From Novosphingobium sp. 32-60-15 (lineage in GTDB: Bacteria; Pseudomonadota; Alphaproteobacteria; Sphingomonadales; Sphingomonadaceae): a stretch of DNA of 64,000 bases. This document shows, one piece after another, positions 34,828 through 42,995 of the stretch (position 1 is the stretch's first letter; each line of letters opens with the position of its first letter). Below the pieces are notes generated by a model. That model was not told where the DNA came from and did not search any database. It worked only from the letters and a program-made list of their open reading frames with translations. The stretch spans positions 124,001-188,000 of the forward strand of contig NZ_NCEN01000002.1 in the NCBI RefSeq assembly GCF_002280675.1, given 5' to 3'. Made by a program: the position numbers and the translations under genes.

Positions 34828-35145
34828 TTAGTCTTCCGGAGCGATGGTCACGCGCAGGCCGTCAAGCTCTGCGGTAAAATTGATCTGGCATGACAGGCGC
34901 GAATTGGCCTGGCGGTGGTCCGAACTGTCGAGCAAGTCGTTTTCGTCCGCCGAAACTTCGGGAAGTTGGCTGGCCAAAGGTCCATCAACATAGACATGGC
35001 AGGTTGCGCATGAACAGCACCCGCCGCACAGCGCCAACAATTCATCAGCGCCTGCATCACGGATGATTTCCATGACCGAAACATTGGTGCCGGCATCGAT
35101 GCTCTGTTCAGAACCATCGCGCGTGGTGACGATAAGCGTCGGCAT
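34828..35145 (-). CDS. [2Fe-2S] ferredoxin, putidaredoxin-like
   Basis: This 105-residue ferredoxin has cluster ligands C40, C46 and C49 in [16 protein letters not shown] and C86 in RLSCQI, the C-x5-C-x2-C...C spacing of putidaredoxin/adrenodoxin. Overall similarity to putidaredoxin is clear, including HVYV and ELDG. It differs in having two extra Cys (C43, C44) inside the cluster loop and in lacking the terminal Trp used by putidaredoxin with P450cam. It may feed the adjacent Rieske oxygenase or the CYP101-like P450s. No ferredoxin reductase is in the window. Confidence 0.92.
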   Translation of the reverse strand: MPTLIVTTRDGSEQSIDAGTNVSVMEIIRDAGADELLALCGGCCSCATCHVYVDGPLASQLPEVSADENDLLDSSDHRQANSRLSCQINFTAELDGLRVTIAPED

Positions 35146-35225
35146 TGCTGAAAATACTCCGAGAGTGATGGAAACTTCGGGTCTTGGACCCAAGTCGTGC
35201 TTGGGCCGGTTGATACATATGCTCT

Positions 35226-35241
35226 CCTGCCTGACGATAGG
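35226..35241 (-). promoter_or_regulatory. Recurrent dyad operator candidate (CCTATC-GTCA-GGCAGG on minus strand)
   Basis: A full match to the consensus, 81 bases upstream of the ferredoxin ATG and downstream of the TetR stop. It indicates a separate promoter for the ferredoxin-Rieske pair. Confidence 0.6.
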
Positions 35242-35290
35242 GCGCCCATGATCCATGATGAAACCCACCGCGCAGCGTTCTGCTACCTTG

Positions 35291-35932
35291 TCATTTCCGC
35301 AATGCGCGCATGATGAAATCAAGCGCAAAGGCGCGCGTCTCGTCCGCGTTGCGCTGCCACTTCCGCCCTGAATAGCGTTCGAGCATTTGCGTGGATGACA
35401 GGCACCCTACCGTGATGATCACGGTCATGAATTCGATCCGGTTGCTGTCGATATCTGCGTGGAACACCCCTGCTGCCTGACCACGCCGCACCACTTCGGC
35501 AAGACGGTCAGCCAAGGTCTTTTGCAGTTGCCGGATTTCGTGGATCGACCGCAATTGCGCACCGCCGTGCATGCTTTGGTCAAGCGACACCATGCCGAGC
35601 ACGGGGTCTTCGGCATAGATATCATAAACTTCTTCCACATACGCGCGGATGGCAGCATCGGGTGCCAGATCGCCCAGCGGTATCTGCAAAAGGCGTTCGT
35701 TTGTTTTTATCGAGATGTCTTTGAGAAGCTCCCAATACAGCTCGTCCTTGCCCTTGAAATAGAAGTAAACGATCTGTTTGCTAACTTTGGCGCGGCGCGC
35801 GATGTGTTCAACTTTTGTGCCATCGAAACCATTTGCACCAAATTCTTCGCGTGCAGCCGCCAGGATCTTGCGGATCGTGGCCTGTGGATCACGCGAGCTG
35901 CGCGGGCGCGGTTCAGATTGATCATCGCTCAT
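35291..35932 (-). CDS. TetR-family transcriptional regulator
   Basis: This 213-residue regulator has a TetR helix-turn-helix at residues ~25-70 ([30 protein letters not shown]) and a C-terminal TetR_C-like helical domain. It starts 5 bases after the stop of the EthD-like gene, so the two are co-transcribed. It may control the ferredoxin/Rieske genes downstream or the divergent RutE-FAH genes. Ligand unknown. Confidence 0.9.
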   Translation of the reverse strand: MSDDQSEPRPRSSRDPQATIRKILAAAREEFGANGFDGTKVEHIARRAKVSKQIVYFYFKGKDELYWELLKDISIKTNERLLQIPLGDLAPDAAIRAYVEEVYDIYAEDPVLGMVSLDQSMHGGAQLRSIHEIRQLQKTLADRLAEVVRRGQAAGVFHADIDSNRIEFMTVIITVGCLSSTQMLERYSGRKWQRNADETRAFALDFIMRALRK

Positions 35933-35936
35933 TGCG

Positions 35937-36620
35937 TCAGCCAACCGGCCAGCCACCAGGCATGCCCGGCGCCACAAACAACTCGTGCTCGGTTACCATC
36001 ATCGTCGTGATCGCCGCCTTGTCGGCAAAGAGCGCTTCGTCCTCGGCAATGGCGCGCATCACCGGCGCGTCCTGACCGATCAACGCAAGGTCGGCCGGAT
36101 CGACCCAGAATTCAGGCATCCCGTCATAATCGGTTGCCGACCCTGGTGGCTGGTCGGTGGCAATCACGTGGTTCTGGTAATAAAGCTGCAGGAAATCGCC
36201 CGCGTTGTGTTCAACCATGCCGATTTCAACATGGCGTCCACGCCAGTGCGCCTGGACTTGTTGCCGAGACAAGTGCGCAAGGCCCTTCAACGTCACCATG
36301 ATCTTGTGGGGCAGGGGGCGGCTGCCTCTGTCGTGGATCAGAAGCGCATCTACGCTTAACTGCACTGCATCGCCCTGCGCTCTGATCCTTGCGGCCAGCG
36401 CGTCAGCGCCGGATTTATCGGCAAACCAAGCTTCAACCACAGCAGCGAAAGTTGGCTGGTCTGGTGTGCCCGTGCGCACGTTTATCGGCAACACTTCGTT
36501 GAAGACAAGCCGCTGAAGTCCGCGAAGAGATGCCTTTGCCTGCGCTGCCACAAAATCTTTCCACGCTTCAACTGCACGATCTGGCCGCAGCAGTGAAATG
36601 AGTTTCACAGGTCCGTTCAT
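35937..36620 (-). CDS. EthD-domain protein
   Basis: This 227-residue protein appears to hold two ferredoxin-like dimeric-barrel units. The second has the EthD-type sequence HKIMVTLKGLAHLSRQQVQAHWRGRHVEIG, starting near residue 115. EthD proteins accompany P450-dependent ether or ring degradation, and their exact reaction is unclear. A GAGGAG ribosome site precedes ATG 36620. It is the first gene of the minus-strand group EthD-TetR(-ferredoxin-Rieske) and diverges from the nitroreductase gene. Confidence 0.82.
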   Translation of the reverse strand: MNGPVKLISLLRPDRAVEAWKDFVAAQAKASLRGLQRLVFNEVLPINVRTGTPDQPTFAAVVEAWFADKSGADALAARIRAQGDAVQLSVDALLIHDRGSRPLPHKIMVTLKGLAHLSRQQVQAHWRGRHVEIGMVEHNAGDFLQLYYQNHVIATDQPPGSATDYDGMPEFWVDPADLALIGQDAPVMRAIAEDEALFADKAAITTMMVTEHELFVAPGMPGGWPVG

Positions 36621-36804
36621 GGCGCTCCTCGCATGAAGGCGGCTTTGCGCGCCTGTCATCTTTCAAAGAAAATATGCGCACAACGGCGCAGGTAACCTTC
36701 CGGCGGAGGGGGCCTGATGCTTATCTGGCCCCCTCCGCGCGACAGGTCACGTCAATGGCGCAAGGCGGCCAGTCGGTGACCGCCTGATTGATAATGGGGA
36801 TACG

Positions 36805-37398
36805 ATGGACAAAAAGCCGCTTGCAGAAACCGCGCTCGACCAGCTTTTCACGCAGGCGCGGACCTTTAACAGCTGGTCTGACCGCGCGGTTGACGATGTG
36901 ACCGTGCGGCAGCTCTACGCGTTGGTATCCACAGGGCCCACCACCGCCAATTCCCATCCGGGCCGCTTTGTTTTTATCCGCAGCGCCGCCGCGCGCGAAC
37001 GCTTGCGCCCGCATCTGAGCGCTGGAAACGTTGATAAAACGATGGCCGCACCATGTTGCGTAATCGTGGCCTATGACACGCGGTTTTATGAATTTATGCC
37101 GCAGCTTTTCCCGTCCCGCGACTTTTCTGAAACATTCGCAGGCAAGGAAGCCGTTATTGCCGATACCGCCACACGCAGTTCGACCCTCGCCGGGGCTTAT
37201 CTCATGCTTGCGGCGCGGGCATTGGGTCTTGATGCAGGGCCAATGTCGGGCTTCAACAAGGATACGCTTGAGGCCGAATTTTTTCCGGATGGGCGCTGGA
37301 AGGCAAACTTCCTGTGCAACATCGGTTACGGCACTGATGACCTGCTGTTTCCACGAAACCCGCGCCTTGCCTTTGAACAGGCATGCCGCGATCTTTAG
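36805..37398 (+). CDS. Nitroreductase-family protein, RutE/HadB-like
   Basis: This 197-residue FMN enzyme carries the RutE-type signatures ARTFNSWSDRAV, GPTTANSHPGRFVF, LSAGNVDKTMAAP and LMLAARALGLDAGPMSGF. RutE homologues reduce malonic semialdehyde to 3-hydroxypropionate; others in the group reduce related carbonyls. No other rut gene is near, so pyrimidine breakdown is unlikely. A role in removing a toxic semialdehyde from this pathway is inferred. It is upstream of and in the same direction as the FAH-family gene. Confidence 0.87.
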   Translation: MDKKPLAETALDQLFTQARTFNSWSDRAVDDVTVRQLYALVSTGPTTANSHPGRFVFIRSAAARERLRPHLSAGNVDKTMAAPCCVIVAYDTRFYEFMPQLFPSRDFSETFAGKEAVIADTATRSSTLAGAYLMLAARALGLDAGPMSGFNKDTLEAEFFPDGRWKANFLCNIGYGTDDLLFPRNPRLAFEQACRDL

Positions 37399-37531
37399 CC
37401 ATTTGTCCTCAGGGTGCGCTAAACCGGCGATTTCGGCAGCACTCTTGCATAAACCCATCTAAAGAAAGGTGGCGGGGCTGGCTTGTCTGCATTTAGAAGC
37501 GGATAACACCTGTTTGCTTGAGGAGTCTTTG

Positions 37532-38392
37532 ATGCGGTTCGTTCGATACGATGATGGCGGCACCCCCCGCCTTGGCCTGGTCCGCGGGGAGGCGATCGTT
37601 TCGCTTGCGCCAATCGCAGACAAATATCCCACGATGCATGCAATCATCGAAGGCGGTGACGCGGCGCTGGCCGCTGCACGCGCTCAGCTTGAAACCGGCA
37701 CAGATGCCGTGGCGCTGAAAGATGCCAAACTGCTTGCCCCGATCGAACGTCCAAGCAAGTTCATGGCAATCGGCATGAACTATGCCAAACATCTTGAAGA
37801 AGCCGACCGTCTGGGCATCGCCCGAGTTGCAAACCAGATCTGGTTCAACAAGCAGACGACCTGCATTTCCGGGCCTTTCGACGCGATTGATCCGGGCGTA
37901 ACCGAAAAGCTCGATTACGAAGTCGAACTTGGCGTTGTCATCGGAAAATCGGCCAAGAAGGTCAGTGTGGAAAATGCCAAAGACTATGTTTTCGGCTATT
38001 TCGTCGTAAACGATGTATCGGCGCGCGATTGGCAGTTCCAGTCACCGACGATGACAATGGGCAAGTCATTCGACACACATGGCCCGATGGGTCCATGGAT
38101 CATCACCGCCGATGAAGTTCCCGATCCGCACGCCCTCGATCTGCGCTGCTATGTGAACGGCGAATTGCGTCAATCGAACAACACCGGCAACATGATCACG
38201 AATGTGTGGTCGCAGATTTCGCACCTGTCGACGGCGTTCACCCTGCTACCGGGTGACCTTATCGCCACTGGCACCCCTGAAGGCGTGGCAGCAGGCATGG
38301 AACCACCTGTGTTCCTGAAAGTCGGCGATGTGATCCGCTGCGAAGTCGATGGCATCGGCGCAATCGAAAACAAGGTCATTGAACCGGCCTGA
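37532..38392 (+). CDS. Fumarylacetoacetate hydrolase (FAH)-family protein
   Basis: This 286-residue FAH-fold protein has an N-terminal linker domain and a C-terminal catalytic domain. The catalytic part includes IGMNYAKHLEEA, the metal-ligand region DYEVELGVVIGK, and VNDVSARDWQ...GKSFDTHGPMGPW. The family cleaves or isomerises beta-keto acids, for example acylpyruvases and HHDD isomerase/OPET decarboxylase. That fits a late step after ring cleavage. GAGGAG precedes ATG 37532. It ends at a strong terminator. Confidence 0.9.
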   Translation: MRFVRYDDGGTPRLGLVRGEAIVSLAPIADKYPTMHAIIEGGDAALAAARAQLETGTDAVALKDAKLLAPIERPSKFMAIGMNYAKHLEEADRLGIARVANQIWFNKQTTCISGPFDAIDPGVTEKLDYEVELGVVIGKSAKKVSVENAKDYVFGYFVVNDVSARDWQFQSPTMTMGKSFDTHGPMGPWIITADEVPDPHALDLRCYVNGELRQSNNTGNMITNVWSQISHLSTAFTLLPGDLIATGTPEGVAAGMEPPVFLKVGDVIRCEVDGIGAIENKVIEPA

Positions 38393-38413
38393 TCCGGCTT
38401 TTGATCAACACAC

Positions 38414-38453
38414 AAAAAAGGCCCCGCACAAACATTTGTGCGGGGCCTTTTTT
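38414..38453. terminator. Bidirectional intrinsic terminator
   Basis: Six A, GGCCCCGCACAAA, a short loop, TTTGTGCGGGGCC and six T form a near-perfect symmetrical terminator. It serves both the FAH gene (ending 38392) and the minus SDR gene (ending 38475). Confidence 0.93.
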
Positions 38454-38474
38454 GTGCCGCAAAGACGCGGGCGG

Positions 38475-39251
38475 CTACTTCGCCTGACCTGTGCCACTTC
38501 CGGTAGCAGGCATCAGCATATTCGACATGCCGCCATCGACCAGCACATCGATACCATTGATATGCCCGGCCTGCGGTGAGCACAAGAACAGGATCGCGCG
38601 GGCAACGTCCTCAGCCGTTCCAAGCTTGCCCAGCGGAATCGAAGATTCGCGCTGCTTCCGGCGCGTCTCGTCATCATATCCCGCCTTGGTCATCGGGGTG
38701 TAGGTTGGCCCCGGCGATACGGTGTTGCAGCGGATGCGATCAGGCCCCCATTCAATCGAAAGCTGGCGCATCAGCATCAGCAGCGCAGCCTTGCTTGATG
38801 AATAAAACCCCAACGCAGGCGTAGGTTGCGTGGCAGACATTGATGCCGTGGCGATGAACGCGCCGTGGCTTTCGCGCAAGTACGGGTGCGCCGCCTTGCC
38901 GATCAGCCAGGTGGCGCGCGTGTTGATCGAATAGATCAAATCAAACTGTTCGGGTGCCAGATCGACCAGCGCGCCGCCCATGATAATCCCGGCGTTCGAT
39001 ATCACTGCGTCGATCCCGCCCATGTGCGCAATCGCGGCATCGACAATACGTGTCCCGCAATCCAGTTCGGACAAATCGACAACGACGGTCGCTGCGCGCG
39101 CACCGATGGCATCTGCGACAACCGCAAGGTTTGCAGCATCACGGTCGGCCAGCAGCAACTGGTGATCGCCGGGAATGGCGCTGCCATCGGCCAGCAGTTC
39201 GGCGCAGGCCCGGCCAATGCCGCTGGCTGCCCCGGTTATGATGAAGCGCAT
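38475..39251 (-). CDS. Short-chain dehydrogenase/reductase (SDR 10)
   Basis: A 258-residue SDR starting almost directly with the nucleotide motif (MRFIITGAASGIG), then ISNAG (Ser-Asn in place of Asn-Asn), TASMSAT with the catalytic Ser, and YSSSK. The end GHINGIDVLVDGGMSNML is typical. The insertion DGSAIPGDHQLL between alpha-B and beta-2 recalls 3alpha-hydroxysteroid dehydrogenase/carbonyl reductase-type SDRs. It is the last gene of the minus operon from 44861; its start lies 11 bases after the acyl-CoA synthetase stop. Confidence 0.86.
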   Translation of the reverse strand: MRFIITGAASGIGRACAELLADGSAIPGDHQLLLADRDAANLAVVADAIGARAATVVVDLSELDCGTRIVDAAIAHMGGIDAVISNAGIIMGGALVDLAPEQFDLIYSINTRATWLIGKAAHPYLRESHGAFIATASMSATQPTPALGFYSSSKAALLMLMRQLSIEWGPDRIRCNTVSPGPTYTPMTKAGYDDETRRKQRESSIPLGKLGTAEDVARAILFLCSPQAGHINGIDVLVDGGMSNMLMPATGSGTGQAK

Positions 39252-39262
39252 GGGCCTGTTCC

Positions 39263-40981
39263 TTATTCTTCGATACCAAGTTCGGCGATCAATTGCTGCC
39301 GCAGTTTAAACTTCTGGATCTTTGATGCCGACATCGGCCATTCGTCAATCAGGCGGATGTGCCGCGGCACTTTGAACGATGCAATGCGCGTACCGACAAA
39401 TGCAATCAATTCGGCGGCAAAGTCTTCGGGCGAGGATGTGATCGGCCCGTCGGTTTCAACAAATGCCGCCGGGATTTCCGCAAGGCGCGCATCGGGCAGG
39501 CCCACCACTTGCGCCAACCGCACCAGCGGGTGCGCTGCCAGCACGGCTTCCACTTCTGCCGCAGCCACGTTCTCACCGCCGACCTTGAGCATATCCTTGA
39601 ACCGGCCATGGAACATCAAGTGCCCTGCATCGTCGAGCGACCCGATATCGCCCGAATGATACCAGCCCTCTGCATCAATCGCCTCGGCCGTCTTGTCCGG
39701 GTCCTTGTAATAGCCGTCGAACAAGTTGTAGCCACGGATCAACACTTCGCCACGCTCACCAATCGGCACATCGTTACCAGCGTTATCGATTATGCGGACT
39801 TCCACCCCCAACAAAGGGGTGCCAAGCCGCGTGAAGCCCATTTCAGGGTCCATGTCATAGCCGCCGGTGGTCACGATGCCGCTCGCTTCGGTCATTCCGA
39901 ACGTGCCAACCTGCCGCATGTCCGGTGCCTTGTCGCGGTAAGCCTGACCGACGCTGGCGGGCATGAATGCAAAGCACGAATTCTGCAGGCGGACCGATGA
40001 CATATCGGTTTTTTGCCAATCGGGATGCGCGATCATCGCCTGATGGAAAGTGACGAATGGCAAGAACATCATTGTCACTTTCTCCGCCTCGATCTGGCGC
40101 AGACTTTCACCCGGATCAAAGTGCGGCTGGCCGATGAAGGTGCCTGCGACATTGACCGCGCCGAGCATCGCCAGCATTGCGGCGATATGGAATAGCGGCA
40201 TTGGCGACCACGCGCGCTCGTCAGGCGTGAATGCCCAGCGGTTAGCAGTAAGGTTGATCGTTTCGCGCACAATGGCTTCGTGGCTAAGCAGACAGCCCTT
40301 GGGATTGGCCGATGTGCCGGACGTGTAAAGGATCATCGCGGTGTCGCGCAGCCGCACGCAAAGGCGGCGACGGTGGACATTGGCCACAGGCACCGTTGCA
40401 GCGGCGGCATCGAACGCGGCCTGACCCAGAAAGCCCTGTGCAAGTTTGCCCGAACCTGAGCCGTCACTGGCGCGCAGCACAACGATCCGGCGCAAAGCAG
40501 GCGCGGATGCCAGTCCCAGCGCAGCAGGATCGCCCTGTTCGGCCAGATCGCCGAAAGCTTCGCCAAGGCGGGTCGTAAAGTCGACATGCTGGGTCTGCGT
40601 ATCGTCTGTGACGATAGCGACAAGATCGGCGTTGCCGGCCACATAGGCCATCTCGGGCGCTTTATAGCGCGCGTTCATCAACACCGAAACCGCGCCGACC
40701 ATGGCATTGGCAAACAACGTCTCGACAAAGGCGATGCCAGAGGGCAGCAGCACCCCGACATGATCGCCAGGACCAATACCCAGAGCCATCAACGCGCGTG
40801 CCTTATGCAGCACCGAATCAACCACTGCGGCATAGGTTTTTCGGCCTTCGGGAAAGACCAGCATTTCCTTGTCCGGGGCGCGGTCGCACGCACCCAGCAA
40901 TAAGTCGCCCAGCGTCGTCGCCGCGATCCGCACGCGCGACAAGTCTTCTGAAAGACCTTGCGCTGAAACCCTATCCGTCAT
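39263..40981 (-). CDS. AMP-forming acyl-CoA synthetase
   Basis: This 572-residue adenylate-forming enzyme has the P-loop YTSGTSANPKG near residue 210, the FGMTEASG motif, the YHSGDIG hinge region and the catalytic Lys in MSASKIQKFKL near the end. It activates a carboxylic acid (fatty, aryl or degraded-ring acid) to its CoA thioester with ATP. It is located with an acyl-CoA dehydrogenase, an MDR protein and SDRs, so it probably starts a CoA-dependent branch. Start ATG 40981 follows GGGGTCAGGG. Confidence 0.92.
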   Translation of the reverse strand: MTDRVSAQGLSEDLSRVRIAATTLGDLLLGACDRAPDKEMLVFPEGRKTYAAVVDSVLHKARALMALGIGPGDHVGVLLPSGIAFVETLFANAMVGAVSVLMNARYKAPEMAYVAGNADLVAIVTDDTQTQHVDFTTRLGEAFGDLAEQGDPAALGLASAPALRRIVVLRASDGSGSGKLAQGFLGQAAFDAAAATVPVANVHRRRLCVRLRDTAMILYTSGTSANPKGCLLSHEAIVRETINLTANRWAFTPDERAWSPMPLFHIAAMLAMLGAVNVAGTFIGQPHFDPGESLRQIEAEKVTMMFLPFVTFHQAMIAHPDWQKTDMSSVRLQNSCFAFMPASVGQAYRDKAPDMRQVGTFGMTEASGIVTTGGYDMDPEMGFTRLGTPLLGVEVRIIDNAGNDVPIGERGEVLIRGYNLFDGYYKDPDKTAEAIDAEGWYHSGDIGSLDDAGHLMFHGRFKDMLKVGGENVAAAEVEAVLAAHPLVRLAQVVGLPDARLAEIPAAFVETDGPITSSPEDFAAELIAFVGTRIASFKVPRHIRLIDEWPMSASKIQKFKLRQQLIAELGIEE

Positions 40982-41063
40982 CCCTGACCCCAATTTTTTA
41001 ATTTGCATGCCAAGCCCCAAATCCTTCGCAAGGATGGATTACGGCTCGCATCATCCATTCCAT

Positions 41064-41079
41064 CCTCCCCGCCGATAGG
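41064..41079 (-). promoter_or_regulatory. Recurrent dyad operator candidate (CCTATC-GGCG-GGGAGG on minus strand)
   Basis: A full consensus match in the 107-bp gap upstream of the acyl-CoA synthetase, 83 bases from its ATG. Flanks are very similar to the copy at 14491 (CAGT before, GGGAGG after). Confidence 0.6.
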
Positions 41080-41088
41080 GGACTGCGT

Positions 41089-41868
41089 TCAGCCGCAGCC
41101 GACCACGCCCCCATCAACCGGGATCTGCGCGCCGGTGACATAACCACCACCCTTGCCGCACAGGAAAAGTATCACCGCCGCTATGTCGCCGGGCTTGCCC
41201 AGGCGGCGCAGTGGAATGTGCGCCAGCAGTGTGGGATCGACGGTGTCCTCGTTGCGCATGTGCGCGGTCATCTTGGTTGGGAAGAAGCCCGGAATAACCG
41301 CGTTGACGGTGATGTTGCGGTCAGCCAAGTCCCCGGCAAGGTCGCGTGTCATCATATGGACAGCAGCCTTTGATGCGGCATAGCTATAGGCCTTAAGCCG
41401 CTCGGTCTTCATACCCGCGACCGACCCGATGTTGATCACCCGCGCCGGATCGTCAGGCGTGCCTGCAGCGGACAGTTCGGGCAGCAGTTCGCGCACCATT
41501 GTAAAAGGTGTCTGCACATTCACAGCCATCACGCCCGGCCATGCCTTGTCGGGAAAAGTGTCGATCTCTCCGCCCCACGTCTTGCCGGCATTGTTGATCA
41601 GGATGTGGCACGGACCGACAGCAGCGCGGTAGCGCCCCACCAGTTCCACCGCCGCTTCAGGCGTCGATAGATCGGCGGGCAGTGCAATGCAGCGCCCCAG
41701 CGACGCCATTTCGGCAGCCGCCGCTTCACACACGTCGGCCTTGCGTGATGTGATCGCAACGGTCGCACCTGCAGACAGCAGACCTTCTGCGATCATCCGG
41801 CCAAGGCCCTGCGCGCCGCCGGTAACCAGCGCGGTTTTGCCGGTCAGATCAAACAAAGCGGCGGACAT
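41089..41868 (-). CDS. SDR, RhlG-like (SDR 11)
   Basis: A 259-residue SDR with TGGAQGLGRMIAEGLL, INNAG, NIGSVAG and YAASK, and the segment NAVIPGFFPTKMT. The CIALPADLS element and GFFP motif are shared with SDR 12 at 47755; both resemble RhlG/beta-ketoacyl-reductase-type SDRs. ATG 41868 overlaps the TGA of the upstream MDR gene (TGATG), so translation is coupled. Predicted to act on a beta-hydroxyacyl or cyclic alcohol intermediate. Confidence 0.86.
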   Translation of the reverse strand: MSAALFDLTGKTALVTGGAQGLGRMIAEGLLSAGATVAITSRKADVCEAAAAEMASLGRCIALPADLSTPEAAVELVGRYRAAVGPCHILINNAGKTWGGEIDTFPDKAWPGVMAVNVQTPFTMVRELLPELSAAGTPDDPARVINIGSVAGMKTERLKAYSYAASKAAVHMMTRDLAGDLADRNITVNAVIPGFFPTKMTAHMRNEDTVDPTLLAHIPLRRLGKPGDIAAVILFLCGKGGGYVTGAQIPVDGGVVGCG

Positions 41869-42878
41869 CACATAACCACCGAAATCTTGCCGAACGAATG
41901 CGCATCCCGCAAATGCAGCAGTGCTTCGCGGGCTTCGGCAAGCGGGAAGGTGCGTTCGATCACCGGCTTGATTTTGTGCTTGTCGGCAAAGGCCAGCATT
42001 TCGCGGAAGTCGGTGGGATCACCCACCTGGCTGCCGAGCAGCGTGGCGCTTTTCAGGAACAGGTCGGTGGCATTGAACTTGATCTCGTTGCCTGCGGTTG
42101 AACCGTAGATCACGATACGGCCGCCCGGATTGATCGCGCGGATATAATTGGGCAAGCTGGGGCTTGGCGCACCATCAAGCACAACATCGACGCCGCCGGT
42201 CATCTTGCCAACCTTTTTGCGCCATTCGGGATCGGTAAACAGCAACCCGTCCTTCGCACCCATCTTGCGGGCGTTTTCAAGGACTTCTTCGCTTTCGCCA
42301 GTGCACCACACGTCGCAACCAAGCGCGACTGCAAAGGCCAGGCCGAATGTCGCGACGCCGCCGCCGATACCGGAAATCAACACCTTTTCGCCGGGCTGAA
42401 GTTGTCCTTTGAACATCAGTGCGCGCCATGATGTCAGCGCGGTCAGCGGCATTGCGCCCGCTTCTTCCCACGTCATGAACGCAGGTTTTGGTGCAAGGTT
42501 TTCTGCCGGAACGCAGATATATTCGGCAATCGTGCCGGGGAACGGCATGCCGAGCAGGCCGAAATCTGCAGCAGGTGTATCGCGGCGCGGGCCCCACTGG
42601 CGGGCCGGATATAACACCACTTCGTCGCCCACGCTGGCACCGCTGACGCCCTCACCAAGCATGTCCACCACGCCCGCGCCGTCACAACCCATTACCGAAG
42701 GCAATGTCATGCCGGGATACTGGCCGTGCGCGATAAACAGTTCGCGGTGGTTTACAGAAGCTGCCTTGACCGCGACCCGGACTTCGCCCTGGCCAGGTGT
42801 GGGCACATCCACTTCCCTGACCGCAACAGCTTCGGGTCCATCAGTGGTTTCGAGCAGCAGCGCCTTCATCTTCGTCAT
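41868..42878 (-). CDS. MDR-superfamily zinc-free alcohol/quinone oxidoreductase
   Basis: This 336-residue medium-chain reductase has the GroES-like domain (VAVKAASVNHRELFIAHGQYPG...MGCDGAGVV) and the Rossmann domain (ISGIGGGVATFGLAFA). The structural-zinc Cys cluster is absent, so it belongs with quinone oxidoreductase/enoyl-reductase types rather than zinc alcohol dehydrogenases. Probable NADPH-dependent reduction of a C=C or C=O bond. It starts at ATG 42878; ATG 42869 is an alternative. Coupled to the downstream SDR. Confidence 0.87.
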   Translation of the reverse strand: MTKMKALLLETTDGPEAVAVREVDVPTPGQGEVRVAVKAASVNHRELFIAHGQYPGMTLPSVMGCDGAGVVDMLGEGVSGASVGDEVVLYPARQWGPRRDTPAADFGLLGMPFPGTIAEYICVPAENLAPKPAFMTWEEAGAMPLTALTSWRALMFKGQLQPGEKVLISGIGGGVATFGLAFAVALGCDVWCTGESEEVLENARKMGAKDGLLFTDPEWRKKVGKMTGGVDVVLDGAPSPSLPNYIRAINPGGRIVIYGSTAGNEIKFNATDLFLKSATLLGSQVGDPTDFREMLAFADKHKIKPVIERTFPLAEAREALLHLRDAHSFGKISVVM

Positions 42879-42954
42879 CGTATCGTACCCCGGTTGTCTC
42901 TGGCCGGCTGCGCGGCCCTTTACCGTGGGTTGTGCGGTCCCTCCGCCCGCGAAA

Positions 42955-42970
42955 CCTGTCAACCGATAGG
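42955..42970 (-). promoter_or_regulatory. Recurrent dyad operator candidate (CCTATC-GGTT-GACAGG on minus strand)
   Basis: A full consensus match 77 bases upstream of the MDR gene start, in the gap after the acyl-CoA dehydrogenase stop. It implies an internal promoter within the minus-strand gene row. Confidence 0.6.
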
Positions 42971-42995
42971 CAGACAGCTTTCCGGGCGCTCAGGG

